Source: Bacillus cereus G9842 (lineage in GTDB: Bacteria; Bacillota; Bacilli; Bacillales; Bacillaceae_G). Taken from it: a DNA stretch of 64,000 bases. Positions 42,780-54,487 of the stretch are shown one piece after another (the first letter of the stretch is position 1; every line of letters begins with the position of its first letter). A program made the translations under genes and the position numbers. Below the pieces are notes generated by a model. The model was not told the origin of the DNA. It worked only from the letters and a program-made list of their open reading frames with translations, and ran no database searches. Where the stretch lies: positions 968,001 to 1,032,000 of the forward strand of contig NC_011772.1 of the NCBI RefSeq assembly GCF_000021305.1, read 5' to 3'.

Positions 42780-42979
42780 TGAAAAAAGTAGGCGTAATAG
42801 CAAAAGGATTAATTTTTGTAGGGATTCTTTCATTGGGACTTAATTTTTCTTCTACTACACAGCAAGCAGTTAATATTGGTGACGGAGGAGCACCAGCAAG
42901 ACCAGACTACGTTAACATTGGCGACACAGGAGGAGCACCAGCAGATAATAGGGGCGACGGCGGAGTAAGCCAACTATAA
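42779..42979 (+). CDS. Phr pro-peptide with duplicated segment
   Basis: 66 residues. Signal peptide MKKVGVIAKGLIFVGILSLG, then VNIGDGGAPA (31-40) and VNIGDTGGAPA (45-55), a near repeat, and a last RGDGGVSQL. Phr precursors are exported, cut to 5-6 residues and re-imported by Opp to inhibit the matching Rap. The duplicated stretch suggests that two signal peptides can come from one precursor. Start overlaps the rap stop. Confidence 0.88.
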   Translation: MKKVGVIAKGLIFVGILSLGLNFSSTTQQAVNIGDGGAPARPDYVNIGDTGGAPADNRGDGGVSQL

Positions 42980-42985
42980 TAACAA

Positions 42986-43018
42986 AGAAAGGGACTTCAA
43001 CATGGAGTCCCTTTTTCT
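42986..43018 (+). terminator. terminator of rap-phr
   Basis: AAAGGGACT/AGTCCCTTT stem and T run. Confidence 0.75.
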
Positions 43019-43044
43019 ATTTTCAGGCCATGTAGAGAAAAGAA

Positions 43045-43149
43045 TTGACTTACTTTAAATATGTAACTATAATAGTTACAGAATAACCATTAGTAATAGA
43101 AGTGAGTTATATTTTTTTAGTATAATTGTAACTGTTTTAGTTACAATTA
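43045..43149 (+). promoter_or_regulatory. promoter with two palindromic operators
   Basis: -35 TTGACT (43045-43050), 17 bp, -10 TATAAT (43068-43073). Palindrome TGTAACTATAATAGTTACA (43062-43080) covers the -10. A second one, TAATTGTAACT-GTTTT-AGTTACAATTA (43123-43149), lies downstream. The shared core GTAACT/AGTTAC suggests one repressor with two sites. No regulator gene is adjacent. Confidence 0.65.
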
Positions 43150-43219
43150 AAAGGATAACATAAAACAACCAAATAATGTAAAAACTTTAAATAGCAACTC
43201 AAGAAAGGAGACGGGAATT

Positions 43220-44092
43220 TTGAAACGGTTTAAATTTTATTTCATTAGCGGTATTGTGCTCGTTTTGTTAATCGTATGTAACTTCGTTGATAAGCCGATT
43301 GCGAAGGTTGAAGAAGTGAAAGATACTGTTATGATGAAGCTGAATACGAAAGAGAGTATGGCGCAAATTGATGGGCAGACGATTTATTTTAAGCAAATTG
43401 GTGAGGGAAAACCGCCGTTACTCATGTTGCATGGGTTTGGTGGTTCTTCTGATGGGTTTAGTGATATTTATCCGGAACTAGCGCGAGACCATACGATTAT
43501 TGCGGTTGATATTTTAGGGTTTGGGCGTTCTTCTAAACCTATTGATTTTCAGTATTCGTTTCCTGCGCAAGTGAATTTATATTATAAGTTAATGAAGAAG
43601 CTCGGATACGATCAGTTTGCGGTGCTCGGCCATTCAATGGGCGGAGAGATGTCCCTTAATTTAGCGTATTTATATCCGGATGCAGTGACGCATCTCATCT
43701 TGGCGGATTCCACAGGGATAGAGTCTTTCCAGCAAAAAGAAAGTTATGAAGTACCACCGCTATCGACGGACTTACAAACTGTAACTGAGATTGCGAAGTA
43801 TAATAAAAATGAAGTGAAAAATAGTCGTGATGATAAAGAGCATTATGATCAGCTTACGAAAATGAGAGAGCGCCGCATTGCGATGGAAGCAGATAAAATT
43901 AAGGTACCGACTTTAATTTTATGGGGACGACATGATAAGAGTGTTTCTTGGAAAAATGGTGAACTGTATCATGGGCTATTTGCGAATAGTACGTTTCATA
44001 TTATTGAAAAAGGATACCACGCACCGTTTCGTCAGGAACCAATTGAGTTTATGGAATATGTACAAGCATTTTTCGCGAAGCATCCACAATAA
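43220..44092 (+). CDS. alpha/beta hydrolase, membrane-anchored
   Basis: 290 residues starting at TTG (AGGAGACGGG upstream). N-terminal membrane helix (FYFISGIVLVLLIVCNFV). Oxyanion HGFGGSSDG, nucleophile Ser in GHSMGG, acid Asp in LILWGRHDKSV, and His in EKGYHAPF. Esterase or lipase-like; substrate unknown. It is under two palindromic operators. Confidence 0.88.
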   Translation: MKRFKFYFISGIVLVLLIVCNFVDKPIAKVEEVKDTVMMKLNTKESMAQIDGQTIYFKQIGEGKPPLLMLHGFGGSSDGFSDIYPELARDHTIIAVDILGFGRSSKPIDFQYSFPAQVNLYYKLMKKLGYDQFAVLGHSMGGEMSLNLAYLYPDAVTHLILADSTGIESFQQKESYEVPPLSTDLQTVTEIAKYNKNEVKNSRDDKEHYDQLTKMRERRIAMEADKIKVPTLILWGRHDKSVSWKNGELYHGLFANSTFHIIEKGYHAPFRQEPIEFMEYVQAFFAKHPQ

Positions 44093-44170
44093 AAATTTTA
44101 AGCATAAATCCACTTCTTTCCTCATAAAGTGAAACTAATAAGGCTTGTCTAAGGAAAGGAATGAAGTGAT

Positions 44171-44371
44171 TTGGAAACTTTACCATGGTGGGTGTATCTT
44201 GTAATTGTCGGGATTGTACTAAGTGGCTACATGGTTTTATATACTTCGAAAAAAGAGCAAGATATGGATAATGAGTTTATCGAAAAAGAAGGCGAAGTAT
44301 ATATGAAGCGTTTAGAAGAAGAGCGCGAGAAACGTAATCAGGATAGTGATAAAGATTCGGTATTGCTTTAA
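44171..44371 (+). CDS. yhaL: sporulation protein YhaL-like
   Basis: 66 residues starting at TTG; AAAGGAA upstream. LPWWVYLVIVGIVLSGYMVL membrane helix and charged tail KEGEVYMKRLEEEREKRNQ match YhaL of B. subtilis, a membrane protein needed for efficient sporulation. In B. subtilis it lies between yhaM and prsA; here extra genes separate them. Confidence 0.8.
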   Translation: METLPWWVYLVIVGIVLSGYMVLYTSKKEQDMDNEFIEKEGEVYMKRLEEEREKRNQDSDKDSVLL

Positions 44372-44382
44372 TAAAAATTTTG

Positions 44383-44430
44383 AAAGGCTACCACCTAGTA
44401 GAACTTTACAACTAGGTGGTAGCCTTTTTC
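44383..44430 (+). terminator. strong terminator
   Basis: AAAGGCTACCACCTAGT/ACTAGGTGGTAGCCTTT perfect 17-bp stem, T run. Confidence 0.85.
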
Positions 44431-44565
44431 TTCTTGGGGATCAGGTTATATAAATTTAATATTACATGTATACGAGATTCATCAGAACTTTTATTGATGG
44501 TATTTATATATTTTTTTACTCATAAGAATGGAACTAGCGGGGGATTTTACTGGGGGGGATTAACA

Positions 44566-45417
44566 ATGCATAGGGATGAAACATCATTACATCCTGATAC
44601 AGGTGTTACATCTGTAATGTTTGTTGAGCGTTCATTAAATGAAATTCGTTTTTGGTCTAGAATCATGAAGGAGCATTCTTTTTTTCTTCGCTTAGGGTTT
44701 AGATGCGAGGATACTCAACTAATTGAAGAGGCTAATCAATTTTATCGATTGTTTGAACATATCGAACAAATAGCGCATTCCTATACAAATGAAACAGATC
44801 CTGAGCAAATAAAAAGATTTAATGCAGAAGTACAACAAGCCGCAACTAATATTTGGGGATTTAAAAGAAAAATTTTAGGATTAATTCTCACATGTAAATT
44901 GCCAGGACAAAATAACTTTCCACTGTTAGTTGACCATACAAGTAGGGAAGCTGACTATTTTAGAAAACGTTTAATACAATTAAATGAAGGGAAATTAGAT
45001 GCCCTTCCTGATGCTATTATTAAAGAAAATGTTTTCTTTTTACGGATTATGGCAGACCATGCTAAATTTATTGGCCATCTTCTTGATCCATCGGAAAGAA
45101 AGCTTGTAGATACAGCACGGAATTTTAGCAATGATTTTGATGAATTGATGTATCAAGCAATTGACTTAGAATCTATGAAACCACAATCCCAAACAGTCCC
45201 ACTTTTAGATCAATTTTTAGATCAAAATCGTGTGTCGGTTACATCTCTTCGGGATTTTAAGAAAACAGCACGTGATTTAATTGAGCAATGTAAAATAAAG
45301 AGTATCATTCATCCATTATTAGCAGACCATGTTTTCCGTGAAGCTGATAGATTTCTTGAAATCATTGATATGTATGATGTTCATCTTACAAATATTCAAT
45401 CACAACCTAGATATTAG
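44566..45417 (+). CDS. DUF2935 protein
   Basis: 283 residues from ATG 44566 (GGGGGGGA upstream). Two similar helical halves (VERSLNEIRFWSRIMKEHSF; FFLRIMADHAKFIGHLLDP), each with paired His/Glu, predict a ferritin-like two-domain metal protein. The family is common in Bacillus and Clostridium; function unknown. The stem-loop at 45453-45484 follows. Confidence 0.85.
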   Translation: MHRDETSLHPDTGVTSVMFVERSLNEIRFWSRIMKEHSFFLRLGFRCEDTQLIEEANQFYRLFEHIEQIAHSYTNETDPEQIKRFNAEVQQAATNIWGFKRKILGLILTCKLPGQNNFPLLVDHTSREADYFRKRLIQLNEGKLDALPDAIIKENVFFLRIMADHAKFIGHLLDPSERKLVDTARNFSNDFDELMYQAIDLESMKPQSQTVPLLDQFLDQNRVSVTSLRDFKKTARDLIEQCKIKSIIHPLLADHVFREADRFLEIIDMYDVHLTNIQSQPRY

Positions 45418-45590
45418 AAGATAAGGAAAGATACTATTTTTTCCTTAAGCCGAGAAGTTAACAATTTATTGTTAGCTTCTTTTCATTGTTGTTAAAATTT
45501 TCTTTTCGTTTAGTAAATTTCCTTTTAAAGACTATATAAATCCCTTTGATCGAATATGTGATTATTTGTAAAACAGTACATGTGGAAATA

Positions 45591-45836
45591 TTATAAATAT
45601 GTAAGAAGTATACGGATGTTAGATTCTAATAAATTATTCGAGGGAAATTTACTAATTAAGTATATTAACTTGTTTGCACTAAATTTTACAGGGTTTTTTA
45701 TTAGTTTTAATTTAATTTCTTCATTATCTTTCCAGACGCTGTCCATACTAGTATAAGTTGAGAAATGAACAAAACGATAATGATAGGCAGTTGATGTAAC
45801 TCCATAGTAACTGTAACCATCTAAAGCCCAATTCAT
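45591..45836 (-). pseudogene. possible gene remnant
   Basis: 81 codons on the minus strand (MNWALDGYSYYGVTSTAYHY ...). No ribosome binding site. Upstream, the same frame continues as PPP, then TAG, then C before the Met, which hints at a longer broken gene. The last 40 residues are low-complexity AT-rich sequence. Weak call. Confidence 0.25.
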
Positions 45837-45889
45837 ACACTATGGTGGAGGATTTTCACCTAATAACCGGATGAAAAAGGGGTGTAATC

Positions 45890-47086
45890 ATGAAGAAACG
45901 TACTGTTAATGAAGCGGGAGGGAATGTGCCACAACCAATCCGCAGCGACGGAGCAGGTGCGATTGATTCTGGACCTCGTAATGTTATGCGGGATATTCAA
46001 AATCCGAATATGCTTGTTCCGCCTATAACGGATGCAGGGTTAGTTCCTAACTTGAAGTTTTCATTCTCGGACACTTCTATGATTTTGAAACAAGGCGGGT
46101 GGTCTCGGGAGATTACTGCTCGGGAACTACCGGTTTCGACGACGATTGCGGGAGTGAATATGAGTTTAACGGCCGGTGGAGTACGAGAACTACATTGGCA
46201 TAAAGAGGCAGAATGGGCGTATATGCTTTTAGGACGGGCGCGCATAACGGCTGTTGATCAAAATGGGCGTAATTTTATTGCTGATGTTGGACCAGGTGAT
46301 CTTTGGTATTTTCCGCCTGGTATTCCGCATTCCATTCAAGGATTGGAACATTGTGAATTTCTACTTGTTTTCGATGATGGACATTTTTCTGATTTATCTA
46401 CTTTAGCTATTTCTGATTGGTTTGCGCATACGCCAAAAGAAGTGTTGTCGGCTAATTTTGGAGTACCTGAGAGTGCTTTTCATTCTATCCCTTCAGGTCA
46501 AGTTTATATTTATCAAGGAGAGGTGCCAGGTTCGCTTGAAAGTCAGGAAGTTCAATCACCGAAAGGGGAAGTTCCTTTAACATTTAAACATGAACTGTTA
46601 AAACAAAAGCCAATTAAGACTCCTGGTGGTAGCGTTCGAATTGTAGATTCTACAAATTTCCCTATTTCAAAAACGATCGCAGCAGCGCTCGTTGAGGTTG
46701 AGCCTGGTGGAATGAGAGAACTTCATTGGCACCCGAATAATGATGAATGGCAATATTATTTGACAGGAGAAGCGAGAATGACTGTGTTTCTTGGAAATGG
46801 TACCGCTCGTACATTTGATTATAGAGCTGGTGATGTCGGATATGTACCGTTTGCGACGGGGCATTATATTCAAAATACAGGTACCGAAACATTATGGTTT
46901 TTAGAGATGTTCAGAAGCAATCGTTTTGAAGATGTATCGTTAAATCAATGGATGGCACTGACTCCTAAAGAAATAGTGGAGAGTAATATACATGTTGGCC
47001 CGCAAGTAATGGATTCCCTGCGTAAGGAGAAGTGGCCTGTTGTGAAATATCCGGGGTTTTCATATAGTCCGAAAAATGATGAGTAA
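45890..47086 (+). CDS. oxdD: bicupin oxalate decarboxylase family
   Basis: 398 residues, no signal peptide. Two cupin domains with Mn ligands H102, H104, E108, H147 and H279, H281, E286, H325; E339 in WFLEMF corresponds to the C-domain Glu. The lid that is SENST in B. subtilis OxdC reads S167-D-L-S-T here, so the catalytic Glu162 is Asp. Oxalate is split to formate and CO2; OxdD is a spore-coat enzyme in B. subtilis. AAAAGGGGTG precedes the ATG. Family certain, paralogue name tentative. Confidence 0.88.
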   Translation: MKKRTVNEAGGNVPQPIRSDGAGAIDSGPRNVMRDIQNPNMLVPPITDAGLVPNLKFSFSDTSMILKQGGWSREITARELPVSTTIAGVNMSLTAGGVRELHWHKEAEWAYMLLGRARITAVDQNGRNFIADVGPGDLWYFPPGIPHSIQGLEHCEFLLVFDDGHFSDLSTLAISDWFAHTPKEVLSANFGVPESAFHSIPSGQVYIYQGEVPGSLESQEVQSPKGEVPLTFKHELLKQKPIKTPGGSVRIVDSTNFPISKTIAAALVEVEPGGMRELHWHPNNDEWQYYLTGEARMTVFLGNGTARTFDYRAGDVGYVPFATGHYIQNTGTETLWFLEMFRSNRFEDVSLNQWMALTPKEIVESNIHVGPQVMDSLRKEKWPVVKYPGFSYSPKNDE

Positions 47087-47159
47087 AAATGAAAATTTGC
47101 GTTATTCTTTCTGGAGACTGATAAGAAGGGATGGCGTATTTTTTATGCCTAATCTAGTC

Positions 47160-47229
47160 TTTATCCCGCTATTTGCCGGGCTGTCTGTAAAAGCCCGATT
47201 GGTGAGGGCTGATTAAAGTTTCACTTTAT
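47160..47229 (+). repeat. bcr1 repeat, internally deleted
   Basis: 70 bp with TTTAT ends. It keeps CCCGCTATTTGCCGGGC, AAAGCCCGATTGGTGAGGGC and the right end. The deletion differs slightly from the short copy at 13422-13487, though both share the GCTATTTGC block. The rest of the gap to 47415 holds no gene. Confidence 0.75.
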
Positions 47230-47414
47230 TAGTATCCGCTCTTTGTATTATTGTTCGGGAAATTATTATTGGAGCATAGTATAGGGAAGATACATATAAA
47301 ATAGCACTATTATAAGCTGTAACGCATAAGTTGCACAGGCGATGCAACGATAACTAGCTTTACTCTTCATCATTTATTTGAACATAATGGGCATAGAGAG
47401 GTGATAAACACAGT

Positions 47415-47864
47415 ATGATTTTTAGTGAGCGTTTAAAAGAAGAAAGGGAAAAAAGAAATTGGTCGCAAAATGATTTGGCTGAAAAAATTCATGTAAGTAG
47501 GCAATCTGTTTCGAAATGGGAGACGGGAAAGAACTATCCGAGCATTGAAATTATTATTCATTTAAGTGATTTGTTCGATATTACGATTGATGAACTGCTA
47601 AGGAGTGATGAAGAATTGACGCAGAAAGTAATTGAAGATAGTAAGAAATTGGCATATCCAAAATGGAAGGTGTTTTTTGATAGTTTATTTATGATAGGGG
47701 TATTTTTACTTATTGCAAAAATCGTTGTATGGATGCTAAATAAATTTGCTGGAGCAAGTATTGCAATTGTAGCAGATGCGCCATATGTAATGAATCTTTT
47801 GCCCCTTGTATTCATGATTATAGGTGGTATAGGTTCTGATAAGTTGAAGAAAATATATAAATAG
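47415..47864 (+). CDS. XRE-type membrane regulator
   Basis: 149 residues; GAGGTG upstream. N-terminal helix-turn-helix (FSERLKEEREKRNWSQNDLA, SRQSVSKWETGKNYPSIEII) and two membrane helices (about 93-110, 125-143). A membrane-tethered XRE protein of the YgzD/immunity-like type, perhaps sensing envelope state. Single gene. Confidence 0.85.
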   Translation: MIFSERLKEEREKRNWSQNDLAEKIHVSRQSVSKWETGKNYPSIEIIIHLSDLFDITIDELLRSDEELTQKVIEDSKKLAYPKWKVFFDSLFMIGVFLLIAKIVVWMLNKFAGASIAIVADAPYVMNLLPLVFMIIGGIGSDKLKKIYK

Positions 47865-47961
47865 AGGAAAGATTTGAAAGAAATCCCCTACACTAGCTGT
47901 TCTTTTCACTTAAATTGTGTACTATAAAGGATAGGATGACATAAAGAAGGGGATATAGAGA

Positions 47962-48522
47962 ATGGAATTTCATGAACAGAAGATTTTGCCGGCAGTGAGG
48001 CAAATTAAAGATTTGGAAAAGCTATTACATAGTTCGTATGAATATATCGTTATTTTAGATATTCATGTCGGCCAATTGAAGAGTGTTATATCACTTGCGA
48101 AGCAATATTGTAAAAAGGTGTTTTTACATGTGGATTTAATTCATGGCTTGCAGAGTGATGGGCATGCGACGGAATATTTATGTCAGGAGTTTCGACCGTA
48201 CGGGTTACTTTCGACAAAGGCGAGCGTTATTATGAAGGCGAAGCAAAAAGGTGTTGTGGCAATACAACGCATCTTTTTAATCGATTCGAGTGCGATGGAG
48301 AAGAGCTGCAATCTTTTAGATAAGACGAAACCGGATTATATTGAGGTGCTTCCAGGAGCAATGACGGATATTATCGCTGAAGTGAAAGAGCGTACTGGTG
48401 TACCGATTTTAGCAGGTGGTTTTATTCGTACTGTAGAAGATGTGGAAAGAGCTTTAAACGCTGGTGCGACAGCGATTACGACGTCAAAACGCGAACTATG
48501 GAAACATTACCAAAAAAAGTGA
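47962..48522 (+). CDS. glpP: glycerol operon antiterminator GlpP
   Basis: 186 residues. TIM-barrel-like GlpP family: VFLHVDLIHGLQSDGHATEY, KPDYIEVLPGAMTDIIAEVK, PILAGGFIRTVEDVERALNA. With glycerol-3-phosphate it binds leader RNA and prevents termination ahead of glpFK and glpD; both leaders are visible here. It is the first gene of the glp region. Confidence 0.95.
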   Translation: MEFHEQKILPAVRQIKDLEKLLHSSYEYIVILDIHVGQLKSVISLAKQYCKKVFLHVDLIHGLQSDGHATEYLCQEFRPYGLLSTKASVIMKAKQKGVVAIQRIFLIDSSAMEKSCNLLDKTKPDYIEVLPGAMTDIIAEVKERTGVPILAGGFIRTVEDVERALNAGATAITTSKRELWKHYQKK

Positions 48523-48543
48523 CGAAAATGTGAAAAAATTCTG

Positions 48544-48573
48544 TTGACACCGCTTTCATAAGAGGTTAACATT
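48544..48573 (+). promoter_or_regulatory. glpFK promoter overlapped by cre site
   Basis: -35 TTGACA (48544-48549), 18 bp, -10 TAACAT (48568-48573). TTGACACCGCTTTCA (48544-48558) matches the cre consensus WTGNAANCGNWNNCW except one base, so CcpA would block the -35 when glucose is present. Confidence 0.7.
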
Positions 48574-48606
48574 ATAGACAAGTTAATAAACGTGACGGAG
48601 AAAAGA

Positions 48607-48672
48607 AGAGATCCACATTTCATTGTTTCTATATAAATTTATATAGAAGCGTGCAAAGCTGTGGGTCTTTTT
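48607..48672 (+). promoter_or_regulatory. GlpP antitermination leader of glpFK
   Basis: Stem AGATCCACA/TGTGGGTCT with an inner perfect palindrome TTCTATATAAATTTATATAG(AA) and the T run TTTTTCTTTT. It ends transcription unless GlpP acts. A second cre-like sequence, TTGGAAGCGTTTAAA, lies at 48717-48731, close to the glpF start. Confidence 0.75.
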
Positions 48673-48750
48673 CTTTTGACAAAAACGAATGGCCATTCAT
48701 TTTACCTCTATCACATTTGGAAGCGTTTAAATTGATTGTGGAGGGATACT

Positions 48751-51076
<2,326 letters not shown>

Positions 51077-51125
51077 TCATAAACAGTGTTATAATGGTGA
51101 CAAGTTAATAATTCGGTAGGAGATT

Positions 51126-51187
51126 TGGAGAGACCACAACGCGCTATAGAGGCGAAATCTATAGCGGAGTTTGTGGTCTCTTTTTTC
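51126..51187 (+). promoter_or_regulatory. GlpP antitermination leader of glpD
   Basis: GAGAGACCACAA and TTTGTGGTCTC outer stem, GCTATAGA/TCTATAGC inner stem, six T. It sits 23 bases before glpD and has the same plan as the glpFK leader. A -10-like TATAAT lies at 51089-51094. Confidence 0.8.
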
Positions 51188-51209
51188 GTTATCAAAGGGA
51201 GGAATTACC

Positions 51210-52892
51210 ATGAAATTTTCAAGTAAACAACGTAAAGACGTATTAAACGGAGTAAATAAACAAGAGTTAGATGTGATCGTAATTGGTGGAGGTATTACTG
51301 GTTCTGGTATTGCATTAGATGGAGCAACACGCGGGTTATCAACAATTGTGTTTGAAATGCAGGACTTTGCAGCAGGTACATCAAGTCGTTCAACGAAGCT
51401 TGTACACGGTGGTCTACGTTATTTAAAACAACTTGAAGTGAAAATGGTAGCAGAGGTGGGTAAAGAGCGTGCGATCGTATATGAGAACGGTCCCCATGTA
51501 ACAACACCAGAGTGGATGTTACTTCCGTTCCATACAGGCGGTACGTTCGGATCATTTAGTACATCAATTGGTCTTCGTGTATACGACTTCTTAGCAGGTG
51601 TAAAACGAAGCGAGCGCAGAAAGATGTTTAACCGTGAAGAAACGCTAAACAAAGAGCCTCTTGTAAAAAAAGAAGGATTAAAAGGCGGCGGTTACTACGT
51701 AGAATATCGTACAGACGATGCGCGTCTTACAATTGAAGTAATGAAAGAAGCAATTGAGCATGGTGCGAAAGCTGTTAACTACGCAAAAGTAGACAGTTTC
51801 TTATATAAAGATGGAAAAGTATGCGGTGTACGTGTAATCGATTTACTAGACGGTGAAGTATATGAAGTTTACGGTAAGAAAATTGTAAACGCAGCTGGTC
51901 CTTGGGTAGATACACTTCGTGAAAAAGATAACTCGAAAAAAGGAAAAGTACTTCAGTTATCAAAAGGTGTTCACTTAGTAATTGATCAAAAACGTTTCCC
52001 ACTCGGGCAAGCAATTTACTTCGATACACCAGATAAACGTATGGTGTTCGCGATTCCTCGCGGAGGAAAAACATACGTAGGTACAACAGATACGTTCTAT
52101 GATAAAGACGCAGCTGTACCACAAATGACAACAGAAGATCGCACATACATCATTAATGCAATTAACTACATGTTCCCAAGCGTGAAAATTACAGAGAAAG
52201 ACATTGAATCAAGCTGGGCTGGTGTACGTCCGTTAATTTATGAAGAAGGTAAGAATGCATCTGAAATTTCTCGTAAAGATGAAATTTGGACTTCTGAATC
52301 TGGTTTAATTACAATCGCAGGTGGTAAATTAACAGGATACCGCAAAATGGCTGAAATGGTAGTAGATTACGTAACGAACTTACTACAAAAAGAAGGTCAT
52401 AGTGCATATCCGAAGAGTGATACGAAACATATGCCGATCTCTGGTGGACATGTAGATGGTTCACACGGATTCCCGGCATTCGTTGCGAAAAAAGCAGACG
52501 AAGGTACGAAATCTGGTTTAACGAAAGCACAAGCAGAAGAATTCGCAAAATTCTATGGTTCTAACGTTGATGTACTATTTGGCTTAGCGAAAAAACATAA
52601 AGACGAAGCGAAAGAATACAACATGCCGCTTGACGTTCTAATCCCACTTGTATACGCAATGGATTACGAAATGACAGCAAAACCAGTTGACTTCTTCGTA
52701 CGCCGCAGAGGCGCTGTATTCTTCAACATCCACTGGGTATATGAGTGGAAAGAAGCAGTAATCAACTACATGGCTGCGAAACTAGGCTGGAGCAAAGAAG
52801 AACAAATGAAATATACAGCTGAACTAGAAAAAGCATTAACAGACGCTGTAATTCCTGTAGATCAACAAGAACAGGCAGCTGCGTTAGCATAA
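51210..52892 (+). CDS. glpD: aerobic glycerol-3-phosphate dehydrogenase GlpD
   Basis: 560 residues from ATG 51210 (AAAGGGAGGAA upstream). FAD-binding [20 protein letters not shown] at the N terminus, [16 protein letters not shown], and [16 protein letters not shown]. It oxidises glycerol-3-phosphate to dihydroxyacetone phosphate and passes electrons to menaquinone at the membrane. Terminator at 52899-52937. Confidence 0.97.
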   Translation: MKFSSKQRKDVLNGVNKQELDVIVIGGGITGSGIALDGATRGLSTIVFEMQDFAAGTSSRSTKLVHGGLRYLKQLEVKMVAEVGKERAIVYENGPHVTTPEWMLLPFHTGGTFGSFSTSIGLRVYDFLAGVKRSERRKMFNREETLNKEPLVKKEGLKGGGYYVEYRTDDARLTIEVMKEAIEHGAKAVNYAKVDSFLYKDGKVCGVRVIDLLDGEVYEVYGKKIVNAAGPWVDTLREKDNSKKGKVLQLSKGVHLVIDQKRFPLGQAIYFDTPDKRMVFAIPRGGKTYVGTTDTFYDKDAAVPQMTTEDRTYIINAINYMFPSVKITEKDIESSWAGVRPLIYEEGKNASEISRKDEIWTSESGLITIAGGKLTGYRKMAEMVVDYVTNLLQKEGHSAYPKSDTKHMPISGGHVDGSHGFPAFVAKKADEGTKSGLTKAQAEEFAKFYGSNVDVLFGLAKKHKDEAKEYNMPLDVLIPLVYAMDYEMTAKPVDFFVRRRGAVFFNIHWVYEWKEAVINYMAAKLGWSKEEQMKYTAELEKALTDAVIPVDQQEQAAALA

Positions 52893-52898
52893 AATAGA

Positions 52899-52937
52899 GA
52901 ACCACCTGAAGGGGAGCCTTTAGGTGGTTTTTTCTCT
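52899..52937 (+). terminator. terminator of glpD
   Basis: GAGAACCACCT ... AGGTGGTTTTTTCTC stem-loop. From 52938 to 53090 there is one further small stem-loop (CAGAAG/CTTCTG, about 53010-53033) and no gene. Confidence 0.8.
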
Positions 52938-53090
52938 TGACTAAAAATAAATAAAATGTGTTACAATGATGATAGAGTATTTAGTGTGAATTTTGCATAA
53001 AATAAAAAAGACAGAAGCCTGAGAAACTTCTGCCTTTGTAACCTAACTTGCTATTGTGGTGGTAGTAGGTGCGGTTATAAGACAATTACA

Positions 53091-53255
53091 TTAACGTTTT
53101 AGCCGAGAACCGCCCTTACCTTTTCCACGAAGCAGGGTGGTTCTCGCTTTTTTGTATACAGAAATTAGCCATGGACCGAAGTATCTTCTACCGATGACAA
53201 CGCCAGCTCCGGTTAGGATACCATACACTAATTTAATTACAAACATCGCGATCAT
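53091..53255 (-). CDS. small membrane protein
   Basis: 54 residues from ATG 53255 with GAGGTGAT upstream: MIAMFVIKLVYGILTGAGVV followed by IGRRYFGPWLISVYKKARTT and a Lys/Arg-rich end. One hydrophobic helix and a strongly basic tail. Unknown function; the basic C terminus may bind membrane lipids or RNA. Confidence 0.6.
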   Translation of the reverse strand: MIAMFVIKLVYGILTGAGVVIGRRYFGPWLISVYKKARTTLLRGKGKGGSRLKR

Positions 53256-53534
53256 ATTATCACCTCCCCCTTTTTTCAAAATGGAAGAGATGATTACCAC
53301 ACCTACTAGTTATAGCTTATTAAGTTACGTATTCATTGTATTATGTTTTAAAATAGGGAACAAGATATATGGATGAAAATTCCTAGTTTTAAGCAGAGCA
53401 TTAGTGTCAGGGGACAAGAAGTAAATAAATATTCATAAAAAAACGGTATGGACATTACCATCCGTATTTTTTTATGTATTTATAAAACTTTTCCATACAG
53501 TGCGTCGTCTAATATATGGGAAGGAGGAAATGAT

Positions 53535-54068
53535 GTGGATGAATTAACGATAGAAGCGTTTGAAATAGAAGATAAGGAGGAACTTATCGACGAAATAATG
53601 AACAAGTATGGGCAAGAAGTCCTGCAGCTTGTGTATTCATATGTGAATAATAAAGAGATTGCGGAGGATGTAACGCAAGATATATTTGTAAAATGTTATA
53701 AATCTCTTCATACATATAAAGGGAAATCGAATGTGAAAACGTGGTTATGGAGAATTGCGATTAATCAATGTAAGGACTATATAAAAAGTTGGTATAACAA
53801 AAAGGTAATCGTTACAGAGGATGAATTTGCGTATATTGGGATTCAAAATGATAGTGTCGAACAAACTGTCATTCAAAATGCGGAGGATAGTAGGTTGGCT
53901 TCTGCGGTAATGAGTTTACCGATAAAATATCGAGAAGTCATTTATCTATTTTATTATGAAGAATTATCAATTAAAGAGATTGCTACAGTAATAGAAGTAA
54001 AGGAAAACACGATAAAAACGAGACTGAAAAAAGCGAAGGAGCTTTTGAAGAAAGGATTGGAGGAATAA
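53535..54068 (+). CDS. ECF-type sigma factor
   Basis: 177 residues from GTG 53535 (AAGGAGG 7 bases upstream). Region 2: YGQEVLQLVYSYVNNKEIAE, DVTQDIFVKCYKSLHTYKGK, NVKTWLWRIAINQCKDYIKS. Region 4: LPIKYREVIYLFYYEELSIK, EIATVIEVKENTIKTRLKKA. First gene of an operon with a PadR-like protein and a SEDS-type protein; no classical anti-sigma gene follows. Confidence 0.9.
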   Translation: MDELTIEAFEIEDKEELIDEIMNKYGQEVLQLVYSYVNNKEIAEDVTQDIFVKCYKSLHTYKGKSNVKTWLWRIAINQCKDYIKSWYNKKVIVTEDEFAYIGIQNDSVEQTVIQNAEDSRLASAVMSLPIKYREVIYLFYYEELSIKEIATVIEVKENTIKTRLKKAKELLKKGLEE

Positions 54069-54072
54069 TCAA

Positions 54073-54480
54073 ATGGAAGATGGATTAAAAGGCTTGCGAA
54101 AATCAATGGAGAACACAACGTTTAAACATTTGAGTTTTTCTGATCAGCACCAGAAGCAGGTGCGAGAAAAAATTAAGCAATCGTCCGAAAAGGAAGAAGA
54201 TATCCTTTTAGCAGTGTTACAACTTCTTATGAATGAAAAAACGGGTTATGAATTGATGCAGTTGCTAAGAGGGAGAGGGATTCAAAAATTCGAAGGTGGT
54301 GAAGGGTCTCTATACACTTTATTACATCGTCTAGAACAAAATCGCTTTATCCAATCTAGCTGGGATCACGCGGGAGCTAAATATTATCAATTAAATGATA
54401 AAGGAAATAAAATGCTGCGAAAGGCAGAGAAGAATGCTACGAAGGCACGATTTATATTAAAAGGATTAGTACAGGAGTGA
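54073..54480 (+). CDS. PadR-like protein with N-terminal extension
   Basis: 135 residues, 4 bases after the sigma gene. Residues about 45-130 are a PadR winged helix (LLMNEKTGYELMQLLRGRGI, GEGSLYTLLHRLEQNRFIQS, GAKYYQLNDKGNKMLRKAEK). The first 45 residues (KGLRKSMENTTFKHLSFSDQ, HQKQVREKIKQ) form an extra helical part not usual in PadR. In the slot where an anti-sigma gene is expected, this extension could bind the sigma factor; that is inference. Confidence 0.82.
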   Translation: MEDGLKGLRKSMENTTFKHLSFSDQHQKQVREKIKQSSEKEEDILLAVLQLLMNEKTGYELMQLLRGRGIQKFEGGEGSLYTLLHRLEQNRFIQSSWDHAGAKYYQLNDKGNKMLRKAEKNATKARFILKGLVQE

Positions 54481-54487
54481 GAAAAAA

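Noticed and set aside
51121..51187. T-box or purine riboswitch before glpD
   Set aside because: No T-box sequence or aptamer core; the simple double stem next to glpP genes fits the GlpP leader.
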